From NCBI GenBank assembly GCA_024291935.2, contig CM044311.1:14855001-14919000 (forward strand): a stretch of DNA of 64,000 nt. Reading direction: 5' to 3'. The DNA is from Okapia johnstoni (lineage: Eukaryota > Chordata > Mammalia > Artiodactyla > Giraffidae). Within the stretch, counting starts at the first letter, position 1. Every line of letters begins with the position of its first letter. Position numbers and translations under genes: made by a program. This document shows, piece by piece, positions 48,471 to 60,450 of this stretch. The notes beneath the pieces were generated by a model. It searched no databases, was not told the DNA's origin, and worked only from the letters and a program-made list of their open reading frames with translations.

Positions 48471-48652
48471 GAGAGTGTTAGTCACTCAGTCATGTCTGAC
48501 TCTTTGTGATCCCATGGAGTGTAGCCTACCAGGCTCCTCTGTCCATGGGATTTCCCAGGCAAGAATACTGGAGTGGCTTGCTCTTTCCTTCTCCAAGGGA
48601 TCTTCCCAACCCAGGGAAAGAAACTAGGTCTCTCGTATTGCAGACAGATTCT
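48471..48652 (-). mobile_element. Bov-tA SINE lacking part of the head
   Basis: Tail gttagtcactcagtcatgtc, runs to gcagacagattcttac and stops before the usual ccaccagggaag end. Confidence 0.88.
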
Positions 48653-49742
48653 TACAAATAGCTAAATCAAACAAAACAAGAAAGAAAAGAAGCACCTCGA
48701 GTCCAGAGGTAGCTGGCATGTACATGCTGTACCTTGCATGGTGCATACCGCGATGTCTATCCGAATGGTGACAAAGCTTAACATTTCCTATTGATTACTT
48801 GAAGCTGACGCATCCTGAAGGCACAGACTGTGTAACAAAAAAAAATAATAATTCAATTTTCCAGTGGGAATCCTTCAGTAAGAGCCAACATCATGCAGTG
48901 TAACAAACACCAGTTACCATTAGGGGAAATAAGACTAAGGCTTTATATAGCTGTTGGTCTTGCCTTAGTAAAACACTTCTGTTTAAAACAATGGTGTAGT
49001 TCACTGGATTCATTTTTGTGGTGAATTAAACATTCTTCCTCAAGTTAGTTTAGTTAGCTGTATACACTCCTGTAACTACCAATGGTAGATTTTTTAAAGA
49101 ATATGCTTCTGTCCTAATTATTATCATGACTTTTTAAATATTAAGTGGCCTTTTCTTTTAATCAAGAAGTTTCCCATTCAATGTTCAATTATATTAGAAA
49201 AAATAAGCCATTTATAAATAGCTTATATGGCAGGAACTGGAAGATTATATAGAACAGCCCAATCAATTAACTGCAAAACAGTATGTTATATATAAATATT
49301 TGATGAAAGGTTTGCAGAGGTTTATAGTCCCAAGAAATTCCGGTATTTTACTGTTTGCTTGTTTACTTGTTTTTAAGTAAGCTGGTCTATCCATTACCTC
49401 AAGCACCTTTGAAAACATCAAGCAAATTTTGTTTACAAAAGTTTTACAGTTATTGACTTGATTTGCTAAAGATTTGTGGTGAAACCTGGAGAGGACAATT
49501 GCATTCTAAAACAAAGTCAAAATCCTCTTGGGAAAATTGTGCTTCTAGCCACACATACCCACAAAAGGAAAACTTATGATCCACCATAGAAGGAGGAATG
49601 ATAAATGAGCAGTCAATAACGCAACCTTTAGGTAGGCGGCCTCTTGATACATTGGGGGAAGGATATGAGTTTGACTCTAAATGGCAATAAACAAATACTC
49701 TGGACAGAACAGCCTGTTGCCTGATTGAATGTCATTTTCTAG

Positions 49743-49924
49743 GTCTCATTCGCCTGCAAGAGCTCATCAAAGCTCCCTCCAGATATAATATTAAAATCAA
49801 AATCCGCCAGCTGCCCTCTGGGAATAAAGATGCTAAGCCGTTACTCAAGGAAATGAAGAAAGGCAAGGAGTTCTACGTGATATTTGATTGCTCACATGAA
49901 ACAGCCGCCGAGATCCTCAAGCAG
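49743..49924 (+). CDS. GRIK1: GRIK1 internal exon (amino-terminal domain continuation)
   Basis: This 182-bp exon completes the Gly codon split after 37230 and ends on a full CAG codon, so the exit phase is 0. It encodes [15 protein letters not shown], a Lys/Arg-rich stretch around [18 protein letters not shown], and a C-terminal part ending [11 protein letters not shown]. This is the second-lobe entry of the extracellular amino-terminal domain. The residues [11 protein letters not shown] favour GluK1; the corresponding GluK2 segment differs from memory. The acceptor is ttttctag and the donor gtgaga. Together with the two upstream exons it gives 608 nt of joined open frame. The next exon, which should begin with Ile-Leu codons in this family, is not within the remaining 14 kb. 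Confidence 0.95.
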
Positions 49925-50587
49925 GTGAGAGGGGGAGGGAGGAAGAGAAAATGAGGGGAATGTGTTCGTTTCTCTTTCCCGAAAATGCCACCCGGTATCA
50001 CCGAGTGCCGCACGCTAAAACTCCAGCAGTGCAGTTGGGCTGAAGATTGCGGTTTTCAGAACCCTTTTAAAGAGCCGCTGGGCTCAGGCTTCTTTGAAAC
50101 CAGCTGTTGGTTTGTAATTACAGATGTGTGGTCCTGTATCCTTATTGAGAGATTAGTAGATCCTGCCAGCAGACCTTGAGATGAGTATCATTTCAAGGTG
50201 ATTAAGCATTCTTTTTTTTTATGTCTCAGAAACACACCAAATTTTATTTATACAATGCCTGACTTGTCCTCATGGCAAGACCTCTTCTGTCAAACATGCA
50301 AGATTTCAAGTGCAGTGAAAAAGGGAAACAGGGACAAGTCACAGAAAAGATGCTTCTCTCTCCTCATTTGTTCCTGACCATGAGCTGCCATGCATTGATC
50401 TCCATGGATAATGTGGGTGGAAACACTTGATAAATTGTGAAACCTTATATAAATGAAAGATGGTAGTAATGTTAAGAGTGATAACAACAGAGTAATAGTT
50501 TCTGGGCATTTCAGGATATATAGCATTTGCCTTATGCCCAAGAAAGAAAGTTCAGAACTGGAAAAAAAAAAAAAAAGATTAAAGCTA

Positions 50588-50815
50588 GAGTGGCTCTCAA
50601 ATCAGTGATTTCACCCCTGAGGGACTTCTGTCAATGTCTGGAGACATTTCTGGTTGTCATATTGGGGACAGTGGCACTCCACTGACAGCTAGTAATTAGA
50701 CTCCAAGGATGCTGCTAAACATCCTATAAGGCACAAAATCCACACTCCTTCCGCATCCTCAACACAGGACTATTTAGCCTAAAATGCCTTGAGAAACTCT
50801 AGCATAAACAAAGAC
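50588..50815. mobile_element. MER20-like hAT element
   Basis: Contains gtcaatgtctggagacattt, gatgctgctaaacatcctat and the matched ends agtggctctcaa / ttgagaaactct. This is the full ~220-bp layout of a non-autonomous hAT-Charlie family. Confidence 0.8.
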
Positions 50816-50854
50816 AATGGGAAAAGCAAGCTGGGTGTTTAAAATATAAGCATT

Positions 50855-51186
50855 CCACATATATTTGTTAATATAGATATTTGCTTTTCTCTTTTTGACT
50901 TACTTCACTCTGTAAGACAGTCTCGAGGTCTACAAATGACCCAACTTTGTTCCTTTTTATGGTTGAGTAATATTCCACTGTATATATGTACCACATCTTC
51001 TTCATCCATTCAATTTAAGATTGAATATAGCCCTGGCTATTGTAAATAGTGCTACAACGAACATTGGGGTGCATGAGGGAGGGGCTATATATATACACAT
51101 ATAGCTGATTCATGTTGTACAGCAGAAACTAACACAACATTGTAAAGCAACTCTACCTCAACAAATGCTAATACAATAATAATAAT
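50855..51186. mobile_element. 5'-inverted L1 with TSD
   Basis: From about 50880 to 51073 the sequence is antisense ORF2 end (gttgagtaatattccactgt, tattgtaaatagtgctacaa). From about 51074 to 51175 it is sense 3' UTR (ctgattcatgttgtacagca, cacaacattgtaaagcaact). TSD aaaatataagcatt (50841-50854) and aaaatagaagcatt (51187-51200), 13 of 14. Confidence 0.88.
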
Positions 51187-51353
51187 AAAATAGAAGCATT
51201 AATAAGAGTCAGGGAATTGAATTGGAATAAAGTAGGAAAAAATAGCCAGGTTATAGTTACATGACCTGACCGATGACTTTCTGTTTTTTAAGTGGTCACT
51301 GTGGCCTAAGACAATGTTTTTATCTAAAACGGCACAAGGTGTATTGCACTCTC

Positions 51354-51562
51354 TAGGCTTCCCAGGTGGCTCAGATGGTAAAGAATCTGCCTGCAATGCA
51401 GGAGACCCAGTTTCCATCCCTGGGTCAGGAAGATCCCCTGTAGAAGGAAATGGCTACCCACTCCAGTAACCTTGCCTGGAGAATTCCATGCACAGAGGAA
51501 CCTGGCAGGCTACAGTCCTTGGAATCACAGAGAATCAGATTTGACTGAGTGACTAACACTTA
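51354..51562 (+). mobile_element. Full-length Bov-tA SINE
   Basis: Head aggcttcccaggtggctcag, body ggctacccactccagtaacc, tail tttgactgagtgactaacac. Confidence 0.92.
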
Positions 51563-53254
51563 CTAGTTTAAAAAAACTAGTTCACTTACTAGTTTAAAAG
51601 GTATTGAGTGAGCTGTGTGGTTGACTGGTAATGCGCACTGATTTCACACGTAGACCAACCCCTCCATGCAGATGCAGAGCTGGGGGTTTCTGAGTAACTT
51701 GGAAGAGATCTCCTGGCACAGTCATCCTGCTTGACTCTCCAGCGTTCTATCTAATAACTGAAGGGCGTTTCTTGGAAGCCATGGAGTCACAGGATGCATT
51801 TAACATTGCCACTGAAAGCAATCACAGACATCACCAGAGCTAACCCTCTCACTTTATGGGAGGCAACATGACTTTCCAGAGGGACCCAGCCAGGAACTAG
51901 AACTCAGCCTCCTTTATCCCACCTGGTGGTTTTTCCGCTGTGACATGTTTCTTCTCCAGTTAGGCAGACTAGCCGTTACACACTTCTAAACTATAGTTCC
52001 ATTAATACGTCTTTGGATATTATAAGTACCTTTCAGTAAAGAAAGCAAGCATACTGCAGTGATGTCAGTGCTGAAAGGTGAATAAATATAATCAGCTGCC
52101 CTTTATCCCAAAGCTTCATTTGAGAATTTTAATACAGTCATTAAAGTGTGTAATGGAGTGTGGATCAGAACTGAGAAAAACACCCAGATTTTATGCAGAG
52201 CCCTCAAAATGCAAAGAAGCATCCTATCCCAAGAGTCTTTTATAACTGAAGCTAGGGAATTCTGTTACATTTAAGGGGATGATTTGCTGATGAGGCTTCT
52301 CTTGGTTAGAAATCTATTTGGTTCATGTAACTGGTCATATCTCTCCTAAAGGGCGGGCTTGGAACAGGCAAGAGAAATGCCTGGTGGTCATGAGAAGGGC
52401 TGCTAGCTTCTTCTCTATTTTGTTAAATGTGAATATAAAGTTCCTTTGATACAAGTGATTCTTTCCTTGTAGCATAGAGGATACATCATTCAAAGGAAAA
52501 TTTTAAAATGAAAATAAAAACACAGAAAATCATCCAAGATAAGCCCCCTCAAGGATTGTCTGGTAGGGCCAAGGAGAAATAGGATCAGTTCAATTTTGCC
52601 CAAGTCATTGACCCAAACACTTCTTTCTCCATCCTGTCTTATCATGTTTTATCTTACATTTGCTTTCCCTACTCTTCTGAATGATACAATTGGCTGTGGA
52701 ACTGAGGGAAAGCGATTGAAGAGACTGTTTATTCCCTCTTTGTTCTAGACCAAAGATCTGAAAAAATTGGGAGGGGAGGGGAGGGGAACCTTTTTAAAAG
52801 TTTCCAACATGAAACCCTTATCTTACTGCATGGGGTAGAAGTATTATCCATTTTTGAAATCAAAGCAAAGGACCCAGGTTGGTTGCATGGGCTTCATTTG
52901 GACCTCCAAGAGGCTGTTATGGTTTGAAAAGTTATAAAAAAGGCCTTAGGACTTTCTATTCTGGTCAAAGTGGGGCACTCTGTGTGAATGGATACTCTAC
53001 GTGATTCAGTTGAACTTGCTCCATTAGCCCTGGGCAACTACATATAGAAACTTTTTCTGAGACCTTTCCTGAATATCTGTGGAGTATCCCTAGGGAGTTC
53101 GAGGATTCAGGAGTCTAGGGTCCTATTCCAGCCACCACTTAACCTATCTCTTTCTCCTGAGGGAAAGAGAGGAAGGAAAGAGACTCATCTCTTTCACTGA
53201 GGCACCAAAGATGGTACCTAACACCCTGTATGCCATCTCATGTCATCTCAGTTT

Positions 53255-53567
53255 GTTATTGCTGTTTGGTCGCTAAGTTGTGTCCAATTCTTTGAGACTC
53301 CATGGACTGCAGCACACCAGGTTTCTCTGTGCTTCACTATCTCCCAAAGTTTGTTCAATTTCATGTCCATTGAGTCAGTGATGCCGTCCAACCATCTCAT
53401 CCTCTGCCGCACCCTTCTCTTCCTGCCCTCAATCTTTCCCAACATCAGGGCCTTTTCCAATGAGTAGGCTCGCTGCATCAGTTGGTCAAAGTATTGGAGA
53501 TTCAGCCTCAGCATCAGTCCTTCCAGTGAATATTCAGGGTTGATTTCCTTTAGGATTGACTGTTTTA
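53255..53567 (-). mobile_element. BovB 3' end
   Basis: Minus strand encodes [20 protein letters not shown] and [20 protein letters not shown], then ends near 53567 after [13 protein letters not shown] codons. Confidence 0.9.
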
Positions 53568-53599
53568 TCCTGGTTTATCACAGTTTATCCTTAGATAAA

Positions 53600-53762
53600 T
53601 TTGTCATTCTTGCTTCAGAGTTGACAACACTGAAGCTCAGATGAATTAAGTGCTTCATACAAGGTCACTCTCTGAACTGCCAGACTGGGTCTCCAGATCA
53701 CCTGATTTCAGAAATTGTGAGTCTACTTTACCATAAAGGGCCCCTATTTCAGAGTGGAGAAG
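53600..53762 (+). mobile_element. MIR-like fragment
   Basis: gaagctcagatgaattaagt, tacaaggtcactctctgaac and tgggtctccagatcacctga follow the MIR order. Confidence 0.5.
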
Positions 53763-54625
53763 ACTTCCATTCTGAACTAGGCTTCCAGCAATGTCTGGGG
53801 AAAACACAACCACTTACGGCTCTTCTCCTTTAGATGAAATTAGTATTATTAGCTTTTACTTCTTTGGTGACTACAATCACTGCTGAGAAAATTTTCTCTG
53901 CCAGGTCAACTTGGCTTTCTTCTCATGCACATTTCTCATTATTTTTCTGTACTTCCCTACACCTTCATCATATTTTACCACTTTTTAATGATTCTTTAGA
54001 GAAGAGAAAACCAATGCACTTTAAGGAAGATATTTGACATTTATCTAAAAGTAAAAACTGGGAGAAAGTCTATAGTTATTCTTGGGCATGCTAATCACTT
54101 CAGCAAAGTAATTATTTCTATTCATATTGAACAAGTACTATATGATGAGAATCTGAAAAGTTATTTCCCAAAAATTAGTTAGAAATTCAATGTCAAGACT
54201 TGATGAGGCTATGAAGGAGCAGGGCTCTCATATGAACAAACTGTCTTTGTGAATTTCTGCAGTCTGAGAGTGGCCCCAACAAGCGTCAACATACATGTGG
54301 GACCCACCAGGTCACTAAGTGTCTTCTTATTCCCCTTTCCCCCACCTCCCAGCAGGCATCCTGCTGCTTTCAGAGGACGCTGATCACCGCTTAATCCATC
54401 TTTAATGTTGAAATCCCAGATCACCAGCTCCTCCTGACTTCTACCTCCCCCAAGTCTCTTTCTCCTCCCCATGACTCCTCACTATCCACCACATTTTCAC
54501 CTCCGCTCATTCCCACTGAGTGTGATTCTACCCAGAGAGTAGCCGATGGCAGATAAATTCAAAGATGAGGCATAGGGTAGGAGGACTCTGGGTAGGGAAT
54601 TCCAAGCATGTGTCTAGTGCCACGC

Positions 54626-54775
54626 TGGGTGATAAGCAACATTCTCCTTTCATAAACATTATAGCCCTTGATAAAATTGGTACTTTTTTTTTTTTTTGCA
54701 AATGAAAATTGAAGCTCAGGGACAGTATTAATTTTATCAACTGAGCATGCTCTTAATGCAAAATCCTGTGACCTA
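54626..54775. mobile_element. Possible MIR fragment with T15 run
   Basis: cattatagcccttgataaaa, then a T run (54682-54697), then gcaaatgaaaattgaagctc. Confidence 0.35.
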
Positions 54776-54981
54776 TGTAATGTAACTCACCCTCCCCGCT
54801 CTAGCCTCCTTGCCTCCATTACCCTATTTCAGGGACACTCTGCCTGGTCATGTAACATGGCCTCTTTCCCTTCTGTATGACTTTTTCACTTGCAGTTGCT
54901 AACACCTTTTTCCAAAGTAGGCCTAATCTAAGCCATTGTGATTAATCACTGGGAGATAAAGAAGAAAGAATTTGTTCTTTT

Positions 54982-55425
54982 TTTAAAAAATATTGATTTA
55001 TTTGGCTGCAACAGGTCTTAGTTGTGACAGGCAGGATCTTTTGTTGCAGTGCACGGATTCTCTAGTTGCAGCATGTGGTCAGTAGTTGCAGCGTGCAGGC
55101 TCAGTTGCTACACAGCTTGTGAGATTTTAGTACCCCCACCAGGGATCGAGGGGCTTTCCAGGTGGCTCAGTGGGTAAAGGATCTGCCTGCAATGCAGGAG
55201 ACATGGAAGACATGGGTTTGATCCCTGCGTCGGGAAGATCCCCTGGAGGAAGAAATGGCAACCCACTCCAGTATTCTTGCCTGGAGAATCCGATGGACAA
55301 AGGAACCTGGTGGGCGACAGTCCATGGGGTCTCATAGACTCAGACATGACTGAAACAAATTAGCACACCAGGGATCGAACTCACATCCCCTGCCTTGCAA
55401 GGCAGATCTCCAGGGAAGTCCCAAA
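54982..55425 (-). mobile_element. CHR-type SINE split by Bov-tA
   Basis: Antisense CHR: tatttggctgcaacaggtct, agttgcagcatgtggtcagt and, after the insert, cccctgccttgcaaggcaga / ccagggaagtccc. The Bov-tA insertion is at 55150-55365. Confidence 0.82.
55150..55365 (+). mobile_element. Bov-tA SINE nested in CHR
   Basis: Head ggggctttccaggtggctca, tail gactcagacatgactgaaac. TSD caccagggatcga at 55137-55149 and 55366-55378, perfect over 13 bases. Confidence 0.94.
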
Positions 55426-55599
55426 GATGGAAATCTTTTCTCATTCCTTGTGACCTTGCACTCTACTTAGTTGCTTTGTAACTCTAATAAGTATCTATAA
55501 TTAATGAAAGACATTGATCCGTTTGTTATCCGTATCCTCTACTATACTCTTCTATATAAGAAGATAGACGCCTTCTTTGTCTCATTCTCCCAAATCCCC

Positions 55600-55665
55600 A
55601 ATATCAATTACGTTATTTAACACACAGTAAGGGCTCAAAACATTTCTATTGAATGAATAAATAAA
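55600..55665 (+). mobile_element. L2-type tail
   Basis: cacacagtaagggctcaaaa and tattgaatgaataaataaa. Confidence 0.5.
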
Positions 55666-55859
55666 ATGAATGTTCCAAGAACTGTGCTTGAGGCTCTTCA
55701 TAAATACTCTTTCTTCTACCGCATTCAGTGTGCTGAACTCTCAGCTCTGCCAGGCACAGTGAACAAGTCCTCTGTGCCTCAGTTTCCTCAAAAGGAAGTT
55801 GTCATTCAACCCCAAAGTCCTGTATCATTAACTGTGATACATTTGAGCTGATAAAATGC

Positions 55860-56690
55860 ATTTCACGACCTGAAAATAAATGTGCCTCTTTGGAGAAGAG
55901 CAGAGTTGTTTTCAAACCTTGTAATAGGATTGTGAAAGCAAGTCACTAATTCAAGCATAGGAGCGGGAACCTAATGGTCCTCTGATGGGGAGGGAGGGGA
56001 TGCAATGGTGCTCCATCCAGCTGGGATATTGCTCTAGGGCTGGACCGATTTTCTGAGCCAGAGAGTGGCCACTGGGTGAGTGAGAACATACTGTTTCTGA
56101 TTCAGGAAACCTGCTCTCTTGTTTACATGAGCAAGTACATCAGAGGGGAGATGTTTTCCCCCCTTACAACACTCGTGGCAATGAGCATTAAGCTATAATT
56201 GAGCCATTAGTCTCCATAAAACATTTTAGTACCAAAATATTTTGTAGAATTATATTGCATTTTCTCCCGTCAACATTTGTGTGCTTTTGTTGCTATTTTT
56301 TTTTCCTTTTGTTTCAGTGAACATAAAAATGAGGCCAGGCAGAAAATGCATTTTTTTTTTTAATGCCCAGCTTCCCTCTGTAAGTGCAATGGCAACACTA
56401 ATTAATCAAATAATTTTGTGCATTGATTTTTTTCCCTCATATAACGTGTGTCTAACAGCTGTGACTAAGGCAAGAGGAAATAGTTCGATGGGTATAATTT
56501 CATGTTTTAGATGAGTTTCATTTCCCGTTTTCACAGGACAGAAACACAATCAGTCTTCATGTCTTAGGACAGAAGACGTCAAATTAAACAGTATACACTG
56601 TGACATGCTAAGAGGTTGCACACCTGTGTTTGGAACTTACAGCCCCTAAGTCAGATCCCTGAGTCCATTATTTCTAGTCATAGAACACAT
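55860..56690 (+). other. Repeat-poor stretch, candidate conserved noncoding element
   Basis: About 830 bases without a recognisable transposable element, with homeodomain-type ATTA/TAAT words (for example actaattaatcaaataattt near 56397). Conservation cannot be tested here. Confidence 0.25.
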
Positions 56691-56699
56691 AGAATAAGT

Positions 56700-56910
56700 C
56701 AAAGATCGTAGAAACTACCTTTTACTCAACACCTGTCATGTGCCAGGTACTGTGCTAAGCAGGTTAAATGAATCATTCATTTAATTTGTGTGAGAAAATT
56801 CTGCATACCAGAAATTGACAGACCTCAGAGAGGTTTCATAACTTACACAAAGTCACAGAACTAGCTAGTGGCTAGGCTGCGATTTGAAACTTGTCTCAGG
56901 ATTTAAAAGG
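56700..56910 (+). mobile_element. MIR SINE
   Basis: Order ctgtcatgtgccaggtactg, ctcagagaggtttcataact, aaagtcacagaactagctag is classical MIR. Confidence 0.85.
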
Positions 56911-57399
56911 AAAAGAAAGTATCCTATTCTACTGCTCTTGTGTACATCAAGATGTCAAATGATTCTCCAAGAAATGGCACCTGGAACACATTTTAATTAA
57001 GCTCTCTGCTTCTTGAATGCAGTTATTTCCCTTGATTCTCAAACATCCAATCATTTCTAGTTTACACAAGTCCGCAAGAAATGCTGTTTCTATTGAAGCC
57101 CGGTAGTGAACCTTGTAGGGACGTGGTAGAGCAATTTATTCTTTCATCCAACACCTATTTGCTGAGCACTGATTGAAGGTGATAAAGATACAACAGCAAA
57201 AACAATACCAAAACCCCAAATGTTTGCCACTTTAAGGCAAAAAGAGAACTTGAAACTGAATGTCACTAGAGTTTAGCTATCCAATGCCAATATACTGGTT
57301 GGAGACCACGAAGCTAATTTCTAAAGTGGTAAGGGACTGTGACTCGAGTCTTGGACTGAAAGTCATGAGTTGCAAATTCTTGTCTTCTCCTAATAGGAG

Positions 57400-57570
57400 A
57401 AAATAAACACCATTTATTGGGTAGACATTGTGTGTCAGAATAGGCTATGTATTGACTAAAATGATGTCTTTTTACTGTCTCAAAATATCCCATCGATAAA
57501 TGAGAAAAGTGAGTTTCCAGGGCTAGGGCTAGAATTTCAAACCAGGGTCTAACGTGCCATTGATCTGAGT
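57400..57570 (+). mobile_element. MIR SINE
   Basis: caccatttattgggtagaca, catcgataaatgagaaaagt and gctagaatttcaaaccaggg. Confidence 0.7.
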
Positions 57571-58613
57571 TTCTTAGACCTTCTAATGTTCTACTTTAAA
57601 CAAGTCTGTTTATTCCTCTCAACCCAGTCAGCTCATCTGTAAAAAAGGATTGCTGGATTCTATTCTAATTGTTGCTAATCTTCCCTTCAGCTCTGAGCTT
57701 CCATGCATACAAGTAAGCAAGAATCCTCTTACGAGTGTCTAGACATAAGGAACTTGCACATGGCCTTGTACCTAGTTGACTTCAAAGAAATGGGGAAATA
57801 ATTAAGCAGTTCATTCTTTTTTAAGGTTTTTTAGAGCCCTCTAGTAGTCTTTGAGACACTTAATTGATGATAAGTTCATTACTTGGATAAATTCGGACAA
57901 AGTAATAGTGATGAATCTCAATTTATACTAACTAGATGATAATTTGGAGTATGTTATATAATTATTTTGGCTGCACATTCCTATCCTAATTATGTTTCTC
58001 TCAGGCTGATATTAAAATCTATTTACAATTCCTGAGCACATAGTTAGTTTGGGTTGTAAGGAACAGTCATAGATATGGGTGTGTTATTAAATATACACAA
58101 GAATTAATTGAGCTCTATGAATAATCAATGATTTCCTGAAGGGGTTTGCAATTTGTTTATATTCTTAGTGTGCAAGATGCCCGTTTGAGAATTCTCTAAA
58201 ATCCTCAGTGAGTAGATTTGGAAAAGGACGTAGATTTGTTTCAATCTGAATTGAGAGGTAATAAAAATCACATATATGCCTCAGAAAATGCTCTAATGCT
58301 TAATTCCAGCTGCATCAAAATTTGGCTGTAATAGGCAATAAGAGAAATTGTCTTTGCAATGGAATTGGGGGCAATTTAAAAGGAATCACATAAAAAGTTT
58401 GAAGACTATATCAAAACATGTCTTAAGCCCAAGTAGAATCAATGAACCTCAGCTCTATTTAAAATTTTAAGGATGTGTGTGTCCCTCAGCATGCCTTTCT
58501 CAGGGGAAAGGATCCATAGCTTCTATCAAATTCCATAAAGAGGCCTGAGGACTGAAGTAGGTTAGAAATCACTTTGTTATGTTAACCATGCCTGCTTCAA
58601 CCGTTCATAAAGG

Positions 58614-58826
58614 CAAAGTGAAAGTGAAGTCGCTCAGTCGTGTCCGACTCTTTGCGACCTCATTGACTCTAGCCTATCAGGCTCCTCCATCCACGGAATT
58701 GTCCAAGCAAGAGTACTGGAGTTGGTTTCCATTTCCTTCTCCAGAGGATCTTCCCAACCCAGGGATCGAACCCAGGTCTCCCGCACTGTAGGCAGACGCT
58801 TTACGGTCTGAGCCACCAGGGAAGCT
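58614..58826 (-). mobile_element. Full-length Bov-tA2-like SINE
   Basis: Tail gaagtcgctcagtcgtgtcc, head gagccaccagggaagct. It retains many consensus bases, suggesting a young copy. Two copies of aatgcaagattc follow at about 58839 and 58860. Confidence 0.93.
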
Positions 58827-59044
58827 GCAAGAATCAAAAATGCAAGATTCAAAATCATAAATGCAAGATTCTACCAAAAAGATCCCTCCACCCTACTTTC
58901 CCCATGACTGCCAGTCACGTTTTTTTGTCTTAAGGGTGATCCTGTAAGATGTAAATGTCACCATTTACTCAGCTAACATATACTGGATGTTTTCAATGTG
59001 CCAAAGACTGTGCCGGGGTAAAGGGAGAGAATAAAATACTTGAG

Positions 59045-59435
59045 ATTGACACATATACACTACTGATACTGTGTATAAAATAGATAACTAATGGGAACAT
59101 ACTGTATAGCTCACTCTGCAGTGACTTGAATGCGAAAGAAATCCAAAAGAGGGGATTCATGTATAGGTATGGCTGATTCACTTTGCTGTGTAATACAGAC
59201 TCACAGGCAAAAGGAAAAGAGGGTGGCAGAGGATGAGATGGTTGGATAGCTTCACTGACTCAATGCACATGAACCTGAGCAAACTCTGGGAGACAGTGGC
59301 ATACAGGGAAGCCTGGCTTGCTGCAGTCCATGGGGTCACAAAGAGTCAGACATGACTTAGTGACTGAACAACAACAACAGAAACTAACACAACATCATAA
59401 AGCAACTATACTCCAATAAAAATTAATTTAAAAAA
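59045..59435 (+). mobile_element. L1 3' UTR split by BovB
   Basis: aactaatgggaacatactgt and ggctgattcactttgctgtg precede, and aactaacacaacatcataaa, caactatactccaataaaaa follow the BovB insert. Confidence 0.8.
59200..59382 (+). mobile_element. BovB 3' end nested in L1
   Basis: ggcagaggatgagatggttg to gtcacaaagagtcagacatg, ending in an aacaacaaca tail. Confidence 0.88.
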
Positions 59436-59461
59436 GGAGAGGATTCGATCTCTGAAAAATA

Positions 59462-59509
59462 ATATATATATAATATATTGCATATTTTTATATATATATA
59501 TATATATAT
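59462..59509. repeat. (AT)n-rich microsatellite
   Basis: Interrupted AT runs, the longest about tatatatatatatatatat. Confidence 0.9.
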
Positions 59510-59510
59510 C

Positions 59511-59596
59511 AGGTGTACACCTGAAATCAACACAACATTGTGAATCAATTATACTTCAATTAAAAATGAATTATATAAAAAAAAAAAAAAAAACTA
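59511..59596 (+). mobile_element. Second L1 3' tail with poly-A
   Basis: gtacacctgaaatcaacaca, atcaattatacttcaattaa and a terminal A run of about 17. Confidence 0.7.
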
Positions 59597-59917
59597 TGGA
59601 AAATTCCAGTGTATTGGATGAGGTTGTTTAGTAGAGGACTTAGTGACTTGCTATTTGCTGTATCTGTAAAATGGGAATGTCACAGCACATAACTCATGTT
59701 GTTTTGAGAATAGTTAAATGCGACAATGCCTTAAAGGCATTAAGCGGCTCACCACACGAAATATTCCACATGTTACAGATAATCAGCGTCAGTATTATTA
59801 GAGGTAGGGTATCTAGACAAAACTACAAGAGTACACAGTGCTTCCCAATCCTAATTCTAGCCCTGTCACCTCCGCCACCATATCACAGTAGTGGTTCCCA
59901 AAACTTCCTTCAGCCTG

Positions 59918-60450
59918 AATGACTGTTTCATGGTCTCATGAAGATCCCATCTGATGTCACTCAATCTCCATGCCGAACTTAACACATTACATCTTCCTCC
60001 TCATCCTTCCTCCAGCCAACCTGTTTCTCCTCTGGTCCCTGTCTTGGTAACTAGAAATACCATTCTATTATTCAAGCCAGAAAACTAGGAATCTCCTTGA
60101 CTCTCCCTCACCTTTCTAATTTATTAGTTACTGAATGCTGAAGATTCTGCCTTCTGAATATGCTCCATATTCTACTTCCTTTTCTCTGTCACTTTCATCA
60201 TCTTCCTCCTGTACTAGAACAATTGATCCCTTGGTCGCAAGTCCCCTCCCTCTCTTTTACTCCATCTAGCTTACTTGTAGCCTCAAAAAAATGTTCATTT
60301 TAGATAAAATATCCGATCTTATCCCTCTCAAGTTTGAAATTCCGGAGTACTCTCACCTACCCCCTTATTGACTTAAGCATAAAGGCCACATTGTTTAGCA
60401 TGTCATGCAAAGTCCCCCACACCTTGTGTGCATTATAACATCTAGTACAC
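59918..60450 (+). mobile_element. L2 LINE piece
   Basis: Order cctgtttctcctctggtccc, agccagaaaactaggaatct, cttgactctccctcaccttt and catgcaaagtcccccacacc as in L2. BovB follows directly. Confidence 0.65.

Larger units (their letters stand above)
37231..49742 (+). other. Complete GRIK1 intron, 12512 bp
   Basis: Begins gtatgggaca and ends ttttctag. It holds an L2 piece, a hAT-type element carrying a dimeric SINE, two BovB fragments and several Bov-tA copies. Stretches with nothing I can name are 37231-37970, 38446-39719, 39906-40260, 40770-41690, 41831-42015, 42700-43690, 43850-44185, 45590-46370, 47291-47690 and 48653-49742. Confidence 0.93.

Noticed and set aside
51353..51430. tRNA gene suggested by ggttc-like box in SINE heads
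   Set aside because: The heads are tRNA-derived but joined to the Bov-tA body, with decayed cloverleaf pairing; no independent tRNA was seen.
55600..55665. Gene terminator or polyadenylation site from aataaataaa
   Set aside because: The words belong to an L2-type tail and no transcript end is expected here within the intron.
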